DNA from: Paenisporosarcina cavernae
GTDB taxonomy: Bacteria > Bacillota > Bacilli > Bacillales_A > Planococcaceae
Assembly (NCBI RefSeq): GCF_003595195.1
Contig: NZ_CP032418.1
Coordinates: forward strand, 2,228,001 to 2,292,000
Direction of reading: 5' to 3'
Length of the DNA stretch: 64,000 bases
A program made the translations under genes and the position numbers. Each line of letters begins with the position of its first letter. The stretch's first letter is position 1. This document shows, piece by piece, positions 35,787-44,127 of the stretch. Under the pieces are notes generated by a model. That model was not told the DNA's origin. It saw only the letters and a list, made by a program, of their open reading frames with translations, and did no database searches.

Positions 35787-36299
35787 TCACCTCCGTTGAA
35801 TAAATAAGTTCATATGCCATTCGTCGATAAATCTATCGTTATTCTTCATTGATTTCTCTTCAAGTCCCCACTTAACAAACCCTATTTTTTCATATAGGCG
35901 TATTGCTGGAACATTTGTCGAGACGACTGTAAGATCTAGTACCTCTACTTCTGAATTTTGTTCTATGTAAGAGATTAATGTCTGCATGATCGCTTCTGCG
36001 ATTCCTTTTCCTCTTGCAGATGGTGTGACATATACGCCAAAAATGGATGCTTTATGTTGCAGTTTCGGCATCGTTTGAAACGAGACAATGATATTCCCGA
36101 TTAACTCACCATCTTGGAAAGCACCAAATGTCTTCGCACTATTACTACTTAAAATATCCGCTACTCGCTGAACCGGATTTTCACGCATTACTGCTTCTTC
36201 GTATGAAGTAGCAAAACTTTCTGGACTTTCTTGTAGTGCTTCTAACCGAAGCTTCCAATAAGCAGAAGCATCTTCTGCTGTTAAGATTCTAGTTTGCAC
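35787..36299 (-). CDS. GNAT-family N-acetyltransferase
   Basis: This 170-residue acetyltransferase has the acetyl-CoA loop VTPSARGKGIAEAIM (motif A) and the C-terminal VPAIRLYEKIGFVKWG. I favour a GTG start at 36299 (MQTRILTAEDA) because GGGGG lies 7 bp from it; the ATG two codons earlier is too close. It heads the string with the dipeptidase. The acceptor substrate is unknown. Confidence 0.8.
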   Translation of the reverse strand: MQTRILTAEDASAYWKLRLEALQESPESFATSYEEAVMRENPVQRVADILSSNSAKTFGAFQDGELIGNIIVSFQTMPKLQHKASIFGVYVTPSARGKGIAEAIMQTLISYIEQNSEVEVLDLTVVSTNVPAIRLYEKIGFVKWGLEEKSMKNNDRFIDEWHMNLFIQRR

Positions 36300-36386
36300 A
36301 ACCATTCCCCCTGTTGACTAAATTAGTATTAGTATAGCGAAAGTAGAACGATAACGGAGAAAATTTTGGAAAGATGAACCAATTCT

Positions 36387-36920
36387 TTATCCTAAGAAAT
36401 TTAATTTTTCCAGAATAGAATCCGTAATATCATCAATAGATTGATTTTCTGTCTGAATATATTTTCCAAAATTGTTCATTTTGTATGCTTCCAAACACAG
36501 TTCCGTTTGTTGAAAACACCAATTACCTTCTTCCTCCCCTCGTTGCTTCAACCTTTTGAAAATCGTATCTTTTGTAGCAGTTAAGCAAAAATGAAAGGTG
36601 TTCGTATCGATTAAAGAAAATCCATGGAATATATAATGGAAATACTCAGGATTTCGAATTGTCATAGGCACTATTAAATTAACCTTGTATTCTTCGACTA
36701 TACGACGTGCAGTAGTCACCGTTAATTCTTTCCAAAGATTTAAATCTTGGAAGTCACCTGACTCTGATTCTTTCATTTTTATCGAATGCGGTAGAACATT
36801 ACGTAACATGTATCCGATTTCTTCCGGATCAAATATCAAACTATTTTCTAAAAGCTCATTTAAGCGATTTGAAATAGTTGTCTTTCCCACTCCAAATGCT
36901 CCATTAATCATCAAGATCAT
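36387..36920 (-). CDS. TmrB-like ATP-binding protein
   Basis: This 177-residue P-loop protein resembles TmrB, the B. subtilis tunicamycin-resistance protein: Walker A INGAFGVGKTTISNRL, then FDPEEIGYMLR, LIVPMTIRNPEYF and a conserved IQTENQSIDDI near the end. TmrB-type proteins are membrane-associated ATP binders that may phosphorylate or sequester small molecules. The ATG follows AAGGAGG. Whether it protects against tunicamycin here is unknown. Confidence 0.78.
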   Translation of the reverse strand: MILMINGAFGVGKTTISNRLNELLENSLIFDPEEIGYMLRNVLPHSIKMKESESGDFQDLNLWKELTVTTARRIVEEYKVNLIVPMTIRNPEYFHYIFHGFSLIDTNTFHFCLTATKDTIFKRLKQRGEEEGNWCFQQTELCLEAYKMNNFGKYIQTENQSIDDITDSILEKLNFLG

Positions 36921-37009
36921 TTCATAACCTCCTTGAATTTTTATCTTTTATACTTACACATTTAGTAAAGACGGTACACCAACTAAATATGATTCATTCC
37001 ATAATTATC

Positions 37010-37037
37010 TGAAACTTTTTTGCTTCGTTACCGGTAT
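37010..37037 (+). promoter_or_regulatory. Possible ECF-type promoter before the CPBP gene
   Basis: TGAAAC (37010-37015) is followed after 16 bp by CGGTAT. The -35 and spacing fit sigma-W, but the -10 (CGTA) is imperfect. CPBP proteases are often in ECF regulons of Bacillales. Confidence 0.35.
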
Positions 37038-37075
37038 AGAGTAGTGTGAAAGATATATAAGGAAAGGATGAGGAT

Positions 37076-37819
37076 ATGAAGAAATCACCAAAAATGTGGT
37101 GGAAAATTGTTGGGTTAGAATTACTCATTATTTTCTTTTTCTCTGTAAATGGAGCATATGCTTCCATTACTAACCAGACGAACGCTTTTTTAATGTATCT
37201 AGGATTAGTGCCGTTTGCGATTGGAATAGCTATTTACCTGTGGAGGTCGAAAGGTAATCCTTACTTTAAAGACATTGGCCGTTCATTCAAGCAGGACCGT
37301 CTATTCCTTTGGGCACCATTAATACTTCTACTAGGGATTCTTGTCATTGGAAATGGCGGAATTCGAGAAACATCCTTTTCAGAAGTTCTACTTGTTTTTG
37401 TCACTCAGCTTTTAATTGTGGCATTCATTGAAGAAATCGTTTTTCGTGGATTTATGATACATATTTTATTATCAAAAGGCTTTAAATTAGCAGTATTGGT
37501 ATCAAGTATATTTTTTGCTCTCACACATTCCTTACAGCTTTTAGGTGGTCAATCATTAGAGGAAACAATTTTTCAAATCGCATATGCATTTTTAATAGGA
37601 ATGGTTCTTGCTCTTTTAGTGATTCAAACGAAATCGATTCTTTTTGCGATTATTTTTCACGGATTGAACAACTTTTTGCTTATCATTTCAGAAAATAATG
37701 GACCAAGCATTTACAATTATGCGATTATCGTTGGACTAATCGTTTACGCTACTGTCCTATGGCGAAAAGCAGAGAGAAAAGCTCAACATTTCGTGTCACC
37801 AGTGAGTACGAACACTTAA
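37076..37819 (+). CDS. CPBP-family intramembrane metalloprotease (CAAX-like)
   Basis: This 247-residue membrane protein has about eight helices and the Abi/CPBP (Rce1-like) active site: EEIVFRGFMIH, FALTHS and FHGLNN supply the catalytic glutamates and histidines. Bacterial members process bacteriocins or signalling peptides, or give self-immunity; no peptide gene is adjacent here. The ATG follows AAGGA, and a hairpin terminator lies at 37845-37881. Confidence 0.86.
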   Translation: MKKSPKMWWKIVGLELLIIFFFSVNGAYASITNQTNAFLMYLGLVPFAIGIAIYLWRSKGNPYFKDIGRSFKQDRLFLWAPLILLLGILVIGNGGIRETSFSEVLLVFVTQLLIVAFIEEIVFRGFMIHILLSKGFKLAVLVSSIFFALTHSLQLLGGQSLEETIFQIAYAFLIGMVLALLVIQTKSILFAIIFHGLNNFLLIISENNGPSIYNYAIIVGLIVYATVLWRKAERKAQHFVSPVSTNT

Positions 37820-37844
37820 TAATGCATACACTCGATTTCTATCA

Positions 37845-37881
37845 AAAAAAGACTTCCAGTTCACACTTGGTAGTCTTTTTT
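37845..37881 (+). terminator. Terminator of the CPBP gene
   Basis: AAAAAGACT and AGTCTTTTT pair with an inner CCA/TGG and end in T6 on the plus strand. Confidence 0.75.
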
Positions 37882-37896
37882 CATTCATTTCAAGAA

Positions 37897-37935
37897 AAAC
37901 TCGCCAAGAAGAGTAGCTCCTCTTTGACGAGTTTC
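37897..37935 (-). terminator. Terminator of the siderophore-binding protein gene
   Basis: AAACTCG.CAA...AGAG arms pair with CTCTTTG.CGAGTTT, followed by T5 on the minus strand. Confidence 0.75.
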
Positions 37936-37941
37936 AAATTG

Positions 37942-38892
37942 TTACTTTAATTCAAAATATTTTTCGATATCGTCTAACATTAGGTTCGCCGCTAAATACC
38001 CACCTGCTGTATTCCAAATCGTATCACTCACTTCGTATACTTGTCCCGCTTTTGCCACTTCTAAGTTTTGGAATAACGGGTCATTGAGCCATTCTTCTTC
38101 CACTTTCGATGCTTCTTCATCTCCAGTTTCGTAAGTGAAATAGAACATAATATCGCCATCCATCGCTGGAATGCGTTCTTTCGTAACACCTTTTTCCGCA
38201 AAATCATTCATGCTTTGATCTCCAGGACGTGCAAATCCTAATTGATCAAGAATAATCCCAGAGAAAGAATCTTTGTGATAAATACGTACATCACCAGCTA
38301 AGAAACGTACAACAGATACTTCTTTCGACGTTTGATCGCCTAGAGCAGCTTTTATGTCTTCAATACGAGTATCGTATTCAGCCATTTTTTCTTTTCCTAA
38401 CTCTTCTTTATTCACTGCTTTTGCATATAATTCGAAGTTTTCTTTCCAATCACCTTTTAACGTTTCCGCAAATATTGTTGGTGCAATTTTCGTTAATTGT
38501 TCATACACTTTTTCTTGGCGTAATTTATTTCCGATAATCAAATCTGGTTTTAACGCAGCAATTGCATCAAGAGAAGGCTCTGATTCTGTTCCAACCGTCT
38601 TTACATCTGCCATTTGATCCGCAATATGCTCATACCATGGGTCTCCCACCCACGATTCCACTGCTCCTACAGGCGTTACACCTAGTGCAAGTAGCGCTTC
38701 TGTTCCTTCATTTGTTAAAATAACGACACGCTTTGGTTCACCTTTAATAGTCGTTTCGCCCATTGCATGCGAAACTGTATAGCTTTCTTCATTTGTATCA
38801 GAAGTTGTTTCGTCTTTTTCTTCCGTATTGCCACATGCTGCTAAGACTAGCATCACGATTGATAGCCAAACAAGTAGTGAATATTTTTTCAT
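37942..38892 (-). CDS. Iron-siderophore ABC transporter substrate-binding lipoprotein
   Basis: This 316-residue type III periplasmic-binding lipoprotein begins MKKYSLLVWLSIVMLVLAAC, with lipobox VLAAC. The mature part shows the FecB/FeuA-type pattern RVVILTNEGTEALLALGVTPVGA, IAALKPDLIIGN and WLNDPLFQNLEVAKAGQVY. It captures ferric siderophore outside the cell. The ATG at 38892 follows AAAGGAG; the longer open frame reaches into the Fur box. It is transcribed away from the permease genes from a shared Fur-controlled intergenic region. Confidence 0.9.
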   Translation of the reverse strand: MKKYSLLVWLSIVMLVLAACGNTEEKDETTSDTNEESYTVSHAMGETTIKGEPKRVVILTNEGTEALLALGVTPVGAVESWVGDPWYEHIADQMADVKTVGTESEPSLDAIAALKPDLIIGNKLRQEKVYEQLTKIAPTIFAETLKGDWKENFELYAKAVNKEELGKEKMAEYDTRIEDIKAALGDQTSKEVSVVRFLAGDVRIYHKDSFSGIILDQLGFARPGDQSMNDFAEKGVTKERIPAMDGDIMFYFTYETGDEEASKVEEEWLNDPLFQNLEVAKAGQVYEVSDTIWNTAGGYLAANLMLDDIEKYFELK

Positions 38893-38918
38893 GATTGGTC
38901 TGCTCCTTTGTGTTAATT

Positions 38919-38937
38919 GAGAATGAAAATCATTTAC
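38919..38937. promoter_or_regulatory. Fur box
   Basis: GAGAATGAAAATCATTTAC matches the Fur consensus GATAATGATAATCATTATC at 15 of 19 positions. It lies between the divergent binding-protein and permease genes, where it can control both. Confidence 0.82.
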
Positions 38938-39003
38938 AGTCGTTACTTTACGTGTTACGATTTTATTTGTCAACAAAGAAAATAAATTTTTGGAGTTTTT
39001 TAT

Positions 39004-40002
39004 ATGTTACATACAACTTTCGCAAGAAGTACCGGACTAGTGGTAGGCATAATCGTTATCTTTGCTTGCATGTGTGCGAGTCTCGTTTACGGCTACACGA
39101 ATACAACATGGATGGATGCGTATCAATCATTTGTCGCGACGAATGATTCTAATATACATATTATTATTCAACAAGTTCGACTACCCCGCGCTATCGTGGC
39201 AGCTCTAGTAGGGATTTGTTTAGGTGTTTCCGGTGCAATTTTACAGTCTATAACGCGAAATCCATTATCCTCACCTGGAATTTTAGGAGTGAACGCTGGA
39301 GCAAGCTTTTTCGTCGTAGTTGGCGTCGTCTTCTTCTCCGTTCAGAGTTTACAAAGCTTCATGATGCTTAGTTTTGTGGGGGCCTTCATTGCCTTTGCTT
39401 TCGTATATTTATTAAGTAGTTTTGGACGTGAAGGACTAACGCCATTAAAACTTACTTTAGCTGGTGCAGCAATTAGTGCTTTGTTTTCTTCCTTTACTCA
39501 AGGCATGCTCGTGTTAAATGAAACTGCTCTTGATCAAGTGCTTTTCTGGTTAGCAGGTTCTGTTGCGAATCGTCCGATTGAAATGGTGTTGATAGTATTG
39601 CCTTACGTCATTGTGGCGTTGATCCTCGTTTTTATTCGTGCGAAAGAGTTGAATGTATTAAGTATTGGGGATGATGTGGCAACCGGTCTTGGTCAAAAAA
39701 CTGGCTGGATTAAATTTTTCTTCGGTTTGTTTGCCGTCGTTTTAGCTGCTGCCTCGGTTGCGGTAGCTGGACCGATTGGCTTTGTAGGAATCATTATTCC
39801 TCATTTAGTGCGTTCGCTAGTCGGAATCGATCATCGATGGGTGTTGCCATACTCAGCTATTGGCGGAGCAATTTTATTACTTCTCGCAGACATTATTGGT
39901 CGTTATGTGCTCATGCCACAGGAATTACCGGTAGGTGTCATGACTGCATTAATTGGCGTTCCTTTTTTCATCTATGTAGCGCGCAGAAAGTTGGGTGTTT
40001 AA
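39004..40002 (+). CDS. FecCD-family iron-siderophore permease, first subunit
   Basis: This 332-residue integral membrane permease of the BtuC/FecCD family has about ten helices. It shows VRLPRAIVAALVGICLGVSG, LQSITRNPLSSPGILGVNAGA and the cytoplasmic coupling motif GPIGFVGIIIPHLVR. It forms the channel with the following gene. GGAG precedes the ATG, and the two permease genes are separated by one base. Confidence 0.92.
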   Translation: MLHTTFARSTGLVVGIIVIFACMCASLVYGYTNTTWMDAYQSFVATNDSNIHIIIQQVRLPRAIVAALVGICLGVSGAILQSITRNPLSSPGILGVNAGASFFVVVGVVFFSVQSLQSFMMLSFVGAFIAFAFVYLLSSFGREGLTPLKLTLAGAAISALFSSFTQGMLVLNETALDQVLFWLAGSVANRPIEMVLIVLPYVIVALILVFIRAKELNVLSIGDDVATGLGQKTGWIKFFFGLFAVVLAAASVAVAGPIGFVGIIIPHLVRSLVGIDHRWVLPYSAIGGAILLLLADIIGRYVLMPQELPVGVMTALIGVPFFIYVARRKLGV

Positions 40003-40003
40003 C

Positions 40004-41032
40004 ATGGGGCGTAAATTTATCGCATTCTTTCAACAACGCTCACCAAAAGTATCCATTATGTCTGTGTTCCTTCTCGTTCTAATTGTTTCCATTTTATCAG
40101 CAGGTTCTGGAGAATTTGTGATTTCACCAATACGTGTTATTCAAGGTCTCTTAGGCTATGGGGATGAGCTTGATCAAATTATCTTACTTGATTTCCGTTT
40201 ACCTCGAATTGTCATGGCCATTTTTGTCGGGATGGGCTTAGCTGTTGCGGGGGCTATTTTACAAGGAATTACGAAAAACCCGTTAGCATCACCTGATTTA
40301 ATCGGTATTACTGCCGGAGCATCTTTTGCAGTAGTCCTTTTTTTAACGTTATTCTCTGATAGCAATAACGCATTAACCGTCAGCATTCAGTGGCTACCAC
40401 TTTTTGCATTCGTAGGGGCAACAGTGACAGCGATTCTGGTCTTTTTATTATCATGGAAAAACGGCATTGCTCCATTTCGAATGCTGTTAATCGGGATTGC
40501 CGTCGCAGCATTTATGCAAGCAGGCACAACCGTTTGGATGTTATTAGGACCAATCTATCAAGCAAGTCAAGCTACCATTTGGACAACCGGAAGTATATAC
40601 GGAGCGAACTGGTCGCAAAATCTTATATTAGTGCCATGGGTTGCCATTTTCATCACACTCTCGTTATTATTACACCGCCAAATGAATATTTTGGCGTTAG
40701 GAGACGACATTGCCGCGGGCGTTGGTTCGAAAGTTCAACTGAACCGAATTATCTTACTTCTATTAAGTACAGCGTTAACAGGGATTTCCGTCTCGTTTGC
40801 AGGTGGCATTGGCTTTGTTGGGCTGATTGCTCCTCATATTGCACGTCGGATTGTTGGTCCGAAATTCGTACCGTTAGCTATTTTCAGTGCTGGAATCGGG
40901 GCGTTACTCGTTGTCATCGCTGACTGGATTGCTCGCGTGGCATTTGCACCAACCGAAGTTCCCGCTGGAATTTGGACAGCTGCTGTCGGGGCACCTTATT
41001 TCATCTATTTACTGATTAAACAACGGAAGTAA
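40004..41032 (+). CDS. FecCD-family iron-siderophore permease, second subunit
   Basis: This 342-residue partner permease has the same fold: FRLPRIVMAIFVGMGLAVAG, LQGITKNPLASPDLIGITAGA and GGIGFVGLIAPHIARRIVG. The ATG at 40004 sits one base after the previous stop, so it is translationally coupled; the GTG nine bases earlier is a less likely start. No ATPase gene follows, so the pair probably uses a shared ATPase encoded elsewhere, as FeuBC uses YusV in B. subtilis. Confidence 0.92.
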   Translation: MGRKFIAFFQQRSPKVSIMSVFLLVLIVSILSAGSGEFVISPIRVIQGLLGYGDELDQIILLDFRLPRIVMAIFVGMGLAVAGAILQGITKNPLASPDLIGITAGASFAVVLFLTLFSDSNNALTVSIQWLPLFAFVGATVTAILVFLLSWKNGIAPFRMLLIGIAVAAFMQAGTTVWMLLGPIYQASQATIWTTGSIYGANWSQNLILVPWVAIFITLSLLLHRQMNILALGDDIAAGVGSKVQLNRIILLLLSTALTGISVSFAGGIGFVGLIAPHIARRIVGPKFVPLAIFSAGIGALLVVIADWIARVAFAPTEVPAGIWTAAVGAPYFIYLLIKQRK

Positions 41033-41044
41033 GGAGGTTTTCAC

Positions 41045-41704
41045 ATGATCACGGAGCAGTTTTTACAAACTGAAACTAGATGGGGCGCGCCAACTCAGGA
41101 CGCTATTTTGTTTCATTGGAAAGATTTATTTCATGATGAGAAGTTGTCTTCGTTATATGCAGAACTCCAATCTACTTTTGGTTATTCCTCATTACCTGCG
41201 GCCGTCTCCGTCGTGGGTAAGCGCATTGGCTATTCAACGACGCTAATTCTTCTCATGAAAACACATGCAGTAAAATCGATTCGTCTTGAAGAGGTTGTGA
41301 TGTATTGGAACGCGACTGAAAGAGACTGGATTCCTACATACTATTTCCCAATTGATGCTCCTCGGAATGAAGAGCCTCTTGCGGAGTGGGTCATTTCTCA
41401 TTTACTTGAATCACAATTGCTGCCATTGATTAACCAATTAGCGAAAACTAAAGGTGTCTCCAAATACGTTTTGTGGGAAAATATTGCCGTCTATTGGAGA
41501 TGGTTATATGTAGAGAAATTTCAAGAACCTACAATTTTTCAGGAACTATCGAACATACCTGCTGAACACTTTGGAATAAAAGAAAATCCGCTTCTCTCCT
41601 ATGATCGGCAATTAGCTAAAATAGGCAAGCGCCGCACGTGTTGTCTTTCCTATATGAATACGAAAAATAGTAGTTATTGTAAAACTTGTCCTTTAAACAG
41701 ATAG
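41045..41704 (+). CDS. FhuF-like [2Fe-2S] ferric-siderophore reductase
   Basis: This 219-residue cytoplasmic protein ends in the FhuF cluster motif C-C-x11-C-x2-C (TCCLSYMNTKNSSYCKTC). It resembles E. coli FhuF, which reduces ferric iron in hydroxamate siderophores to release it. It begins 12 bp after the permease gene behind AAGGAGG, in the same Fur-controlled unit, which fits intracellular iron release. The N-terminal part is poorly conserved. Confidence 0.85.
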   Translation: MITEQFLQTETRWGAPTQDAILFHWKDLFHDEKLSSLYAELQSTFGYSSLPAAVSVVGKRIGYSTTLILLMKTHAVKSIRLEEVVMYWNATERDWIPTYYFPIDAPRNEEPLAEWVISHLLESQLLPLINQLAKTKGVSKYVLWENIAVYWRWLYVEKFQEPTIFQELSNIPAEHFGIKENPLLSYDRQLAKIGKRRTCCLSYMNTKNSSYCKTCPLNR

Positions 41705-41743
41705 TCAGAATTTTGATGTTCGTGGTATTTAATGGATATTTAA

Positions 41744-41848
41744 ACGATAGAACTCAAAAGTTGCGCGATAGAACTCAAAAGTTGCGCGATAGAATTAAAA
41801 AGTTGCACGATAGAATCCAAGAGTTGCAAGATAGAATTTCTCTTAATA
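41744..41848. repeat. Intergenic tandem array, exact 21-bp period (locus 5)
   Basis: Units start at 41744, 41765, 41786, 41807 and 41828, exactly 21 bp apart, with cores (A/G)CGATAGAA or a degenerate form and linkers ending in AGTTGC. The second and third copies are nearly identical and the last is decayed. The array lies between fhuF and the convergent 3D-domain gene. Because 21 bp is seven codons, it creates an open frame with a heptad-like repeat on the minus strand. Confidence 0.85.
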
Positions 41849-41919
41849 TATGCGTTACATGAATACGGGTAATAAAAGGAATTCCGAAAAACCTCTCTTA
41901 CTCTCTCATTCTTCGCAAA

Positions 41920-41949
41920 AAAAGATGAGCCCATTTGGACTCATCTTTT
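41920..41949. terminator. Terminator of the 3D/LysM gene
   Basis: AAAAGATGAG pairs with CTCATCTTTT around a 10-base loop and ends in T-runs on both strands. Confidence 0.82.
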
Positions 41950-41952
41950 CTA

Positions 41953-42744
41953 TTAGTCTAAAATTTTAACTGAAATTGTTTTGCGTCCCCAATTAAGTGC
42001 AGCACCTTTGTCTGCGATGAAGACATCAATTTTGTTCCCTTTAATTGCTCCGCCAGTGTCTCCAGCGATTGCTTCACCATAACCTTCAACCCATACACGT
42101 GATCCAAGTGGAATGACGTTCGGGTCAACAGCGATTACTTTCATGTTTGGATTGGCACGTAGGTCAATTCCAGTTGCCGTTACGCCTGAACATCCCGAAC
42201 AAAATGCTGTGTAAGCTGTTGCCGAAACGGTAATCGTTTGCCCAGCTTGATTAGCAGCAGATGGTGAGGATGATGTAGTAGAGGCTTTTGAAGCGGTGGA
42301 TGCAGTTGTAGCTGTCGCGTTTGCATTGCTGTTAGCATTTGAAGACGCTTTTGCTGCTACCGTAGAGGCACCTTTTACTTTTTCACCTTCGACATATAAT
42401 TCTTGGCCAGGAATGATTAAGCTATCTGTTAATTCATTCCACGTCATTAACTCGTTAAGAGAAATGTCGTTTTCTAAAGCGATGTCGATTAGCGTATCGC
42501 CTTTCACTACTGTATATTTTTTATAATCTTCTTCTAATTTAAGTTCTTGTGAAGGTAAGATTAAGGACGACTCTAAGTCGTTCCATTTTTGAAGGTCTCC
42601 GACACTTACTTCGTTATTTTTGGCAATCGACCAAAGAGTGTCACCTTTTTCTACTGTATACGTAGCTTCTGCAGCGGAAACTTGGCTTGCTGCTCCTACT
42701 ATTAATGCTGAAATTGCAGTTAGTGCAATAATTTGTTTTTTCAT
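41953..42744 (-). CDS. Secreted LysM-3D-domain cell-wall protein (YocH-like)
   Basis: This 263-residue secreted protein has a Sec signal ending near QVSAAEA, two LysM repeats (YTVEKGDTLWSIA and YTVVKGDTLIDIA, about residues 29-120), a Ser/Thr/Ala-rich linker and a C-terminal 3D domain. The 3D domain carries the three aspartates in AVDPNVIPLG, AGDTGGAIKG and IDVF. The 3D fold is that of MltA/EXLX lytic transglycosylases; relatives YocH and YuiC remodel or scavenge peptidoglycan. AAGGAGG lies 12 bp from the ATG, rather far. Confidence 0.88.
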   Translation of the reverse strand: MKKQIIALTAISALIVGAASQVSAAEATYTVEKGDTLWSIAKNNEVSVGDLQKWNDLESSLILPSQELKLEEDYKKYTVVKGDTLIDIALENDISLNELMTWNELTDSLIIPGQELYVEGEKVKGASTVAAKASSNANSNANATATTASTASKASTTSSSPSAANQAGQTITVSATAYTAFCSGCSGVTATGIDLRANPNMKVIAVDPNVIPLGSRVWVEGYGEAIAGDTGGAIKGNKIDVFIADKGAALNWGRKTISVKILD

Positions 42745-42913
42745 GTACTGAAATTCCTCCTTTTGACTAACGAGGTTCATCATACCACCTGCATATAACA
42801 GAATGGTTGCAAAGTCATGTGTTGGAGTTAACAATTACATTACATGAATTCATTTTTTGAGACATTTGTAATATTGACGATTTACACAAAATGTTTTATT
42901 CGCATTTTTTCAA

Positions 42914-42944
42914 AAAAATAGCCCTCTACTCGCAAGTAGAGAGC
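42914..42944 (-). terminator. Terminator of yteA
   Basis: GC.CTCTACT pairs with AGTAGAG.GC around a 4-base loop and is followed by T7 on the minus strand. Confidence 0.8.
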
Positions 42945-42954
42945 CGCATGAATC

Positions 42955-43443
42955 TTATGCTTGATCTGAAGGTGAGTCCGAAGAGCCGAACTCCTCGACC
43001 TCTTCAAAACTATTTTCTGTATCCACCACTTCATTATTTCCCTTTACAGGATTGTCCGTATTGGCATTTAAAATCGCTTCTTCCGAAGGACGGTCTCTCC
43101 AGCTTACGTCATTAGAAGCGTGTTCGATGCACGTTAACGCACTTGGCAATGCCTCTAATCGTTCGAATGGAATATCTCGATGACACACAACACATTTTCC
43201 GTACGTCCCGTTTTCCATCGCTTCAAGTGCCGCTTCGATATGTTGTACTTCTTCTTCTTTATGTTGCTCTAACGCCATTTCCGTATTTTGATCCGTTAAT
43301 TCCGTTGCTGTATCACCAGGATGGTTATCATAATGAGAAAGCTCTGTAGACTCCACTTCTTCCTCTTGGTGCAGTCTGCTTTTCACATCTTCTAATTCTT
43401 CTTGTAATTGTTTTTTTAGTTGACTCATTTGTTGTTTGTTCAT
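42955..43443 (-). CDS. yteA: DksA/TraR-family zinc-finger protein (YteA)
   Basis: This 162-residue protein has an N-terminal coiled coil (MNKQQMSQLKKQLQEELEDV), a YDNHPGDTATELTDQNTEM segment typical of the Gram-positive YteA family, and a partial C4 finger GKCVVC...LTCIEH in which one ligand is His. An acidic tail (DTENSFEEVEEFGSSD) follows. It may act on RNA polymerase as DksA does, but its role in Bacillales is unclear. The ATG at 43443 is 8 bp from GGAGG. Confidence 0.84.
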   Translation of the reverse strand: MNKQQMSQLKKQLQEELEDVKSRLHQEEEVESTELSHYDNHPGDTATELTDQNTEMALEQHKEEEVQHIEAALEAMENGTYGKCVVCHRDIPFERLEALPSALTCIEHASNDVSWRDRPSEEAILNANTDNPVKGNNEVVDTENSFEEVEEFGSSDSPSDQA

Positions 43444-43566
43444 CTTCATTTCCTCCCAAAAGTTTCAGTTCTTTCAGTATTTCCCTTTTTAGTGGAATGA
43501 AAACATGTCGACTATATATGTACAAACTTTGGTTTTAGGATAAGAAGTTCATTTCTAACAACGCGA

Positions 43567-44052
43567 TTACATTCCCACAGTAGTAGATCTTCTTTCATAA
43601 ATAGCGTTATCACGCCAGACGCCATTCATCTCTCCCATTTTTTTGTGAACACCAACTAAACGAAATCCACATTTTTGATGTAGCGCAATACTTCCTTTAT
43701 TCTCGGGAAATATCCCCGCTTTCAACGTCCAATAACCCGCCTTTTCAGAGGTTTCGATCAACGCAGTCAATAGTTCCTTCCCGATTCCTTTTCCCTGCGC
43801 ATTCGGATGCAAATAAATGCTGACCTCTCCAACTCCTCTATAGACATAGCGAGCGGATGTGTATAAGACTTTCGCCCAGCCCATTACGTTACCCTCTATT
43901 TCATAGACAAGATGACAAGCAGGATCTGCGGTCTCCATCCATTTTTCATAGCTAGGTGCCGCCGTTTCAAAAGTTGCATTTCCTCCTTCTATACCATATT
44001 CATAAATCTCTTTTACTTTTGGCCAGTCAGATACCGTCATTGCTCGAATCAC
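43567..44052 (-). CDS. GNAT acetyltransferase, phosphinothricin/arsinothricin (ArsN1)-type
   Basis: This 161-residue acetyltransferase resembles phosphinothricin acetyltransferase and ArsN1. It shows GNATFETAAPSYEKW, the acetyl-CoA loop HPNAQGKGIGKELL, LKAGIFPENKGSIALHQKCGFRLVGV and the closing GVWRDNAIYERRS. ArsN1 N-acetylates the arsenical antibiotic arsinothricin. I favour the GTG at 44052 (MIRAMTVSDW), 8 bp from AAAGGAG. It is transcribed away from the MarR gene across an intergenic region that holds an operator-like palindrome. Confidence 0.83.
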   Translation of the reverse strand: MIRAMTVSDWPKVKEIYEYGIEGGNATFETAAPSYEKWMETADPACHLVYEIEGNVMGWAKVLYTSARYVYRGVGEVSIYLHPNAQGKGIGKELLTALIETSEKAGYWTLKAGIFPENKGSIALHQKCGFRLVGVHKKMGEMNGVWRDNAIYERRSTTVGM

Positions 44053-44079
44053 AAACATTCTCCTTTTTTAAAAAAATAG

Positions 44080-44108
44080 TTGCAAAATGCAAATAGTTAG
44101 CATATGCT
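44080..44108 (+). promoter_or_regulatory. marR-type promoter and operator, copy 1
   Basis: TTGCAAAATGCAA (44080-44092) is an inverted repeat, TTGCA-N3-TGCAA. It overlaps a promoter TTGCAA-N17-TATGCT (44080-44085 and 44103-44108) for the MarR gene. A second copy precedes the flavoprotein gene. Confidence 0.75.
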
Positions 44109-44127
44109 TTCTGTAAGAGGTGATCAC

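Noticed and set aside
41740-41934. Minus-strand 64-codon frame with a QLLSSIA-type heptad repeat
   Set aside because: The repeat follows from the 21-bp intergenic array, no ribosome binding site supports it, and it crosses the terminator of the neighbouring gene.
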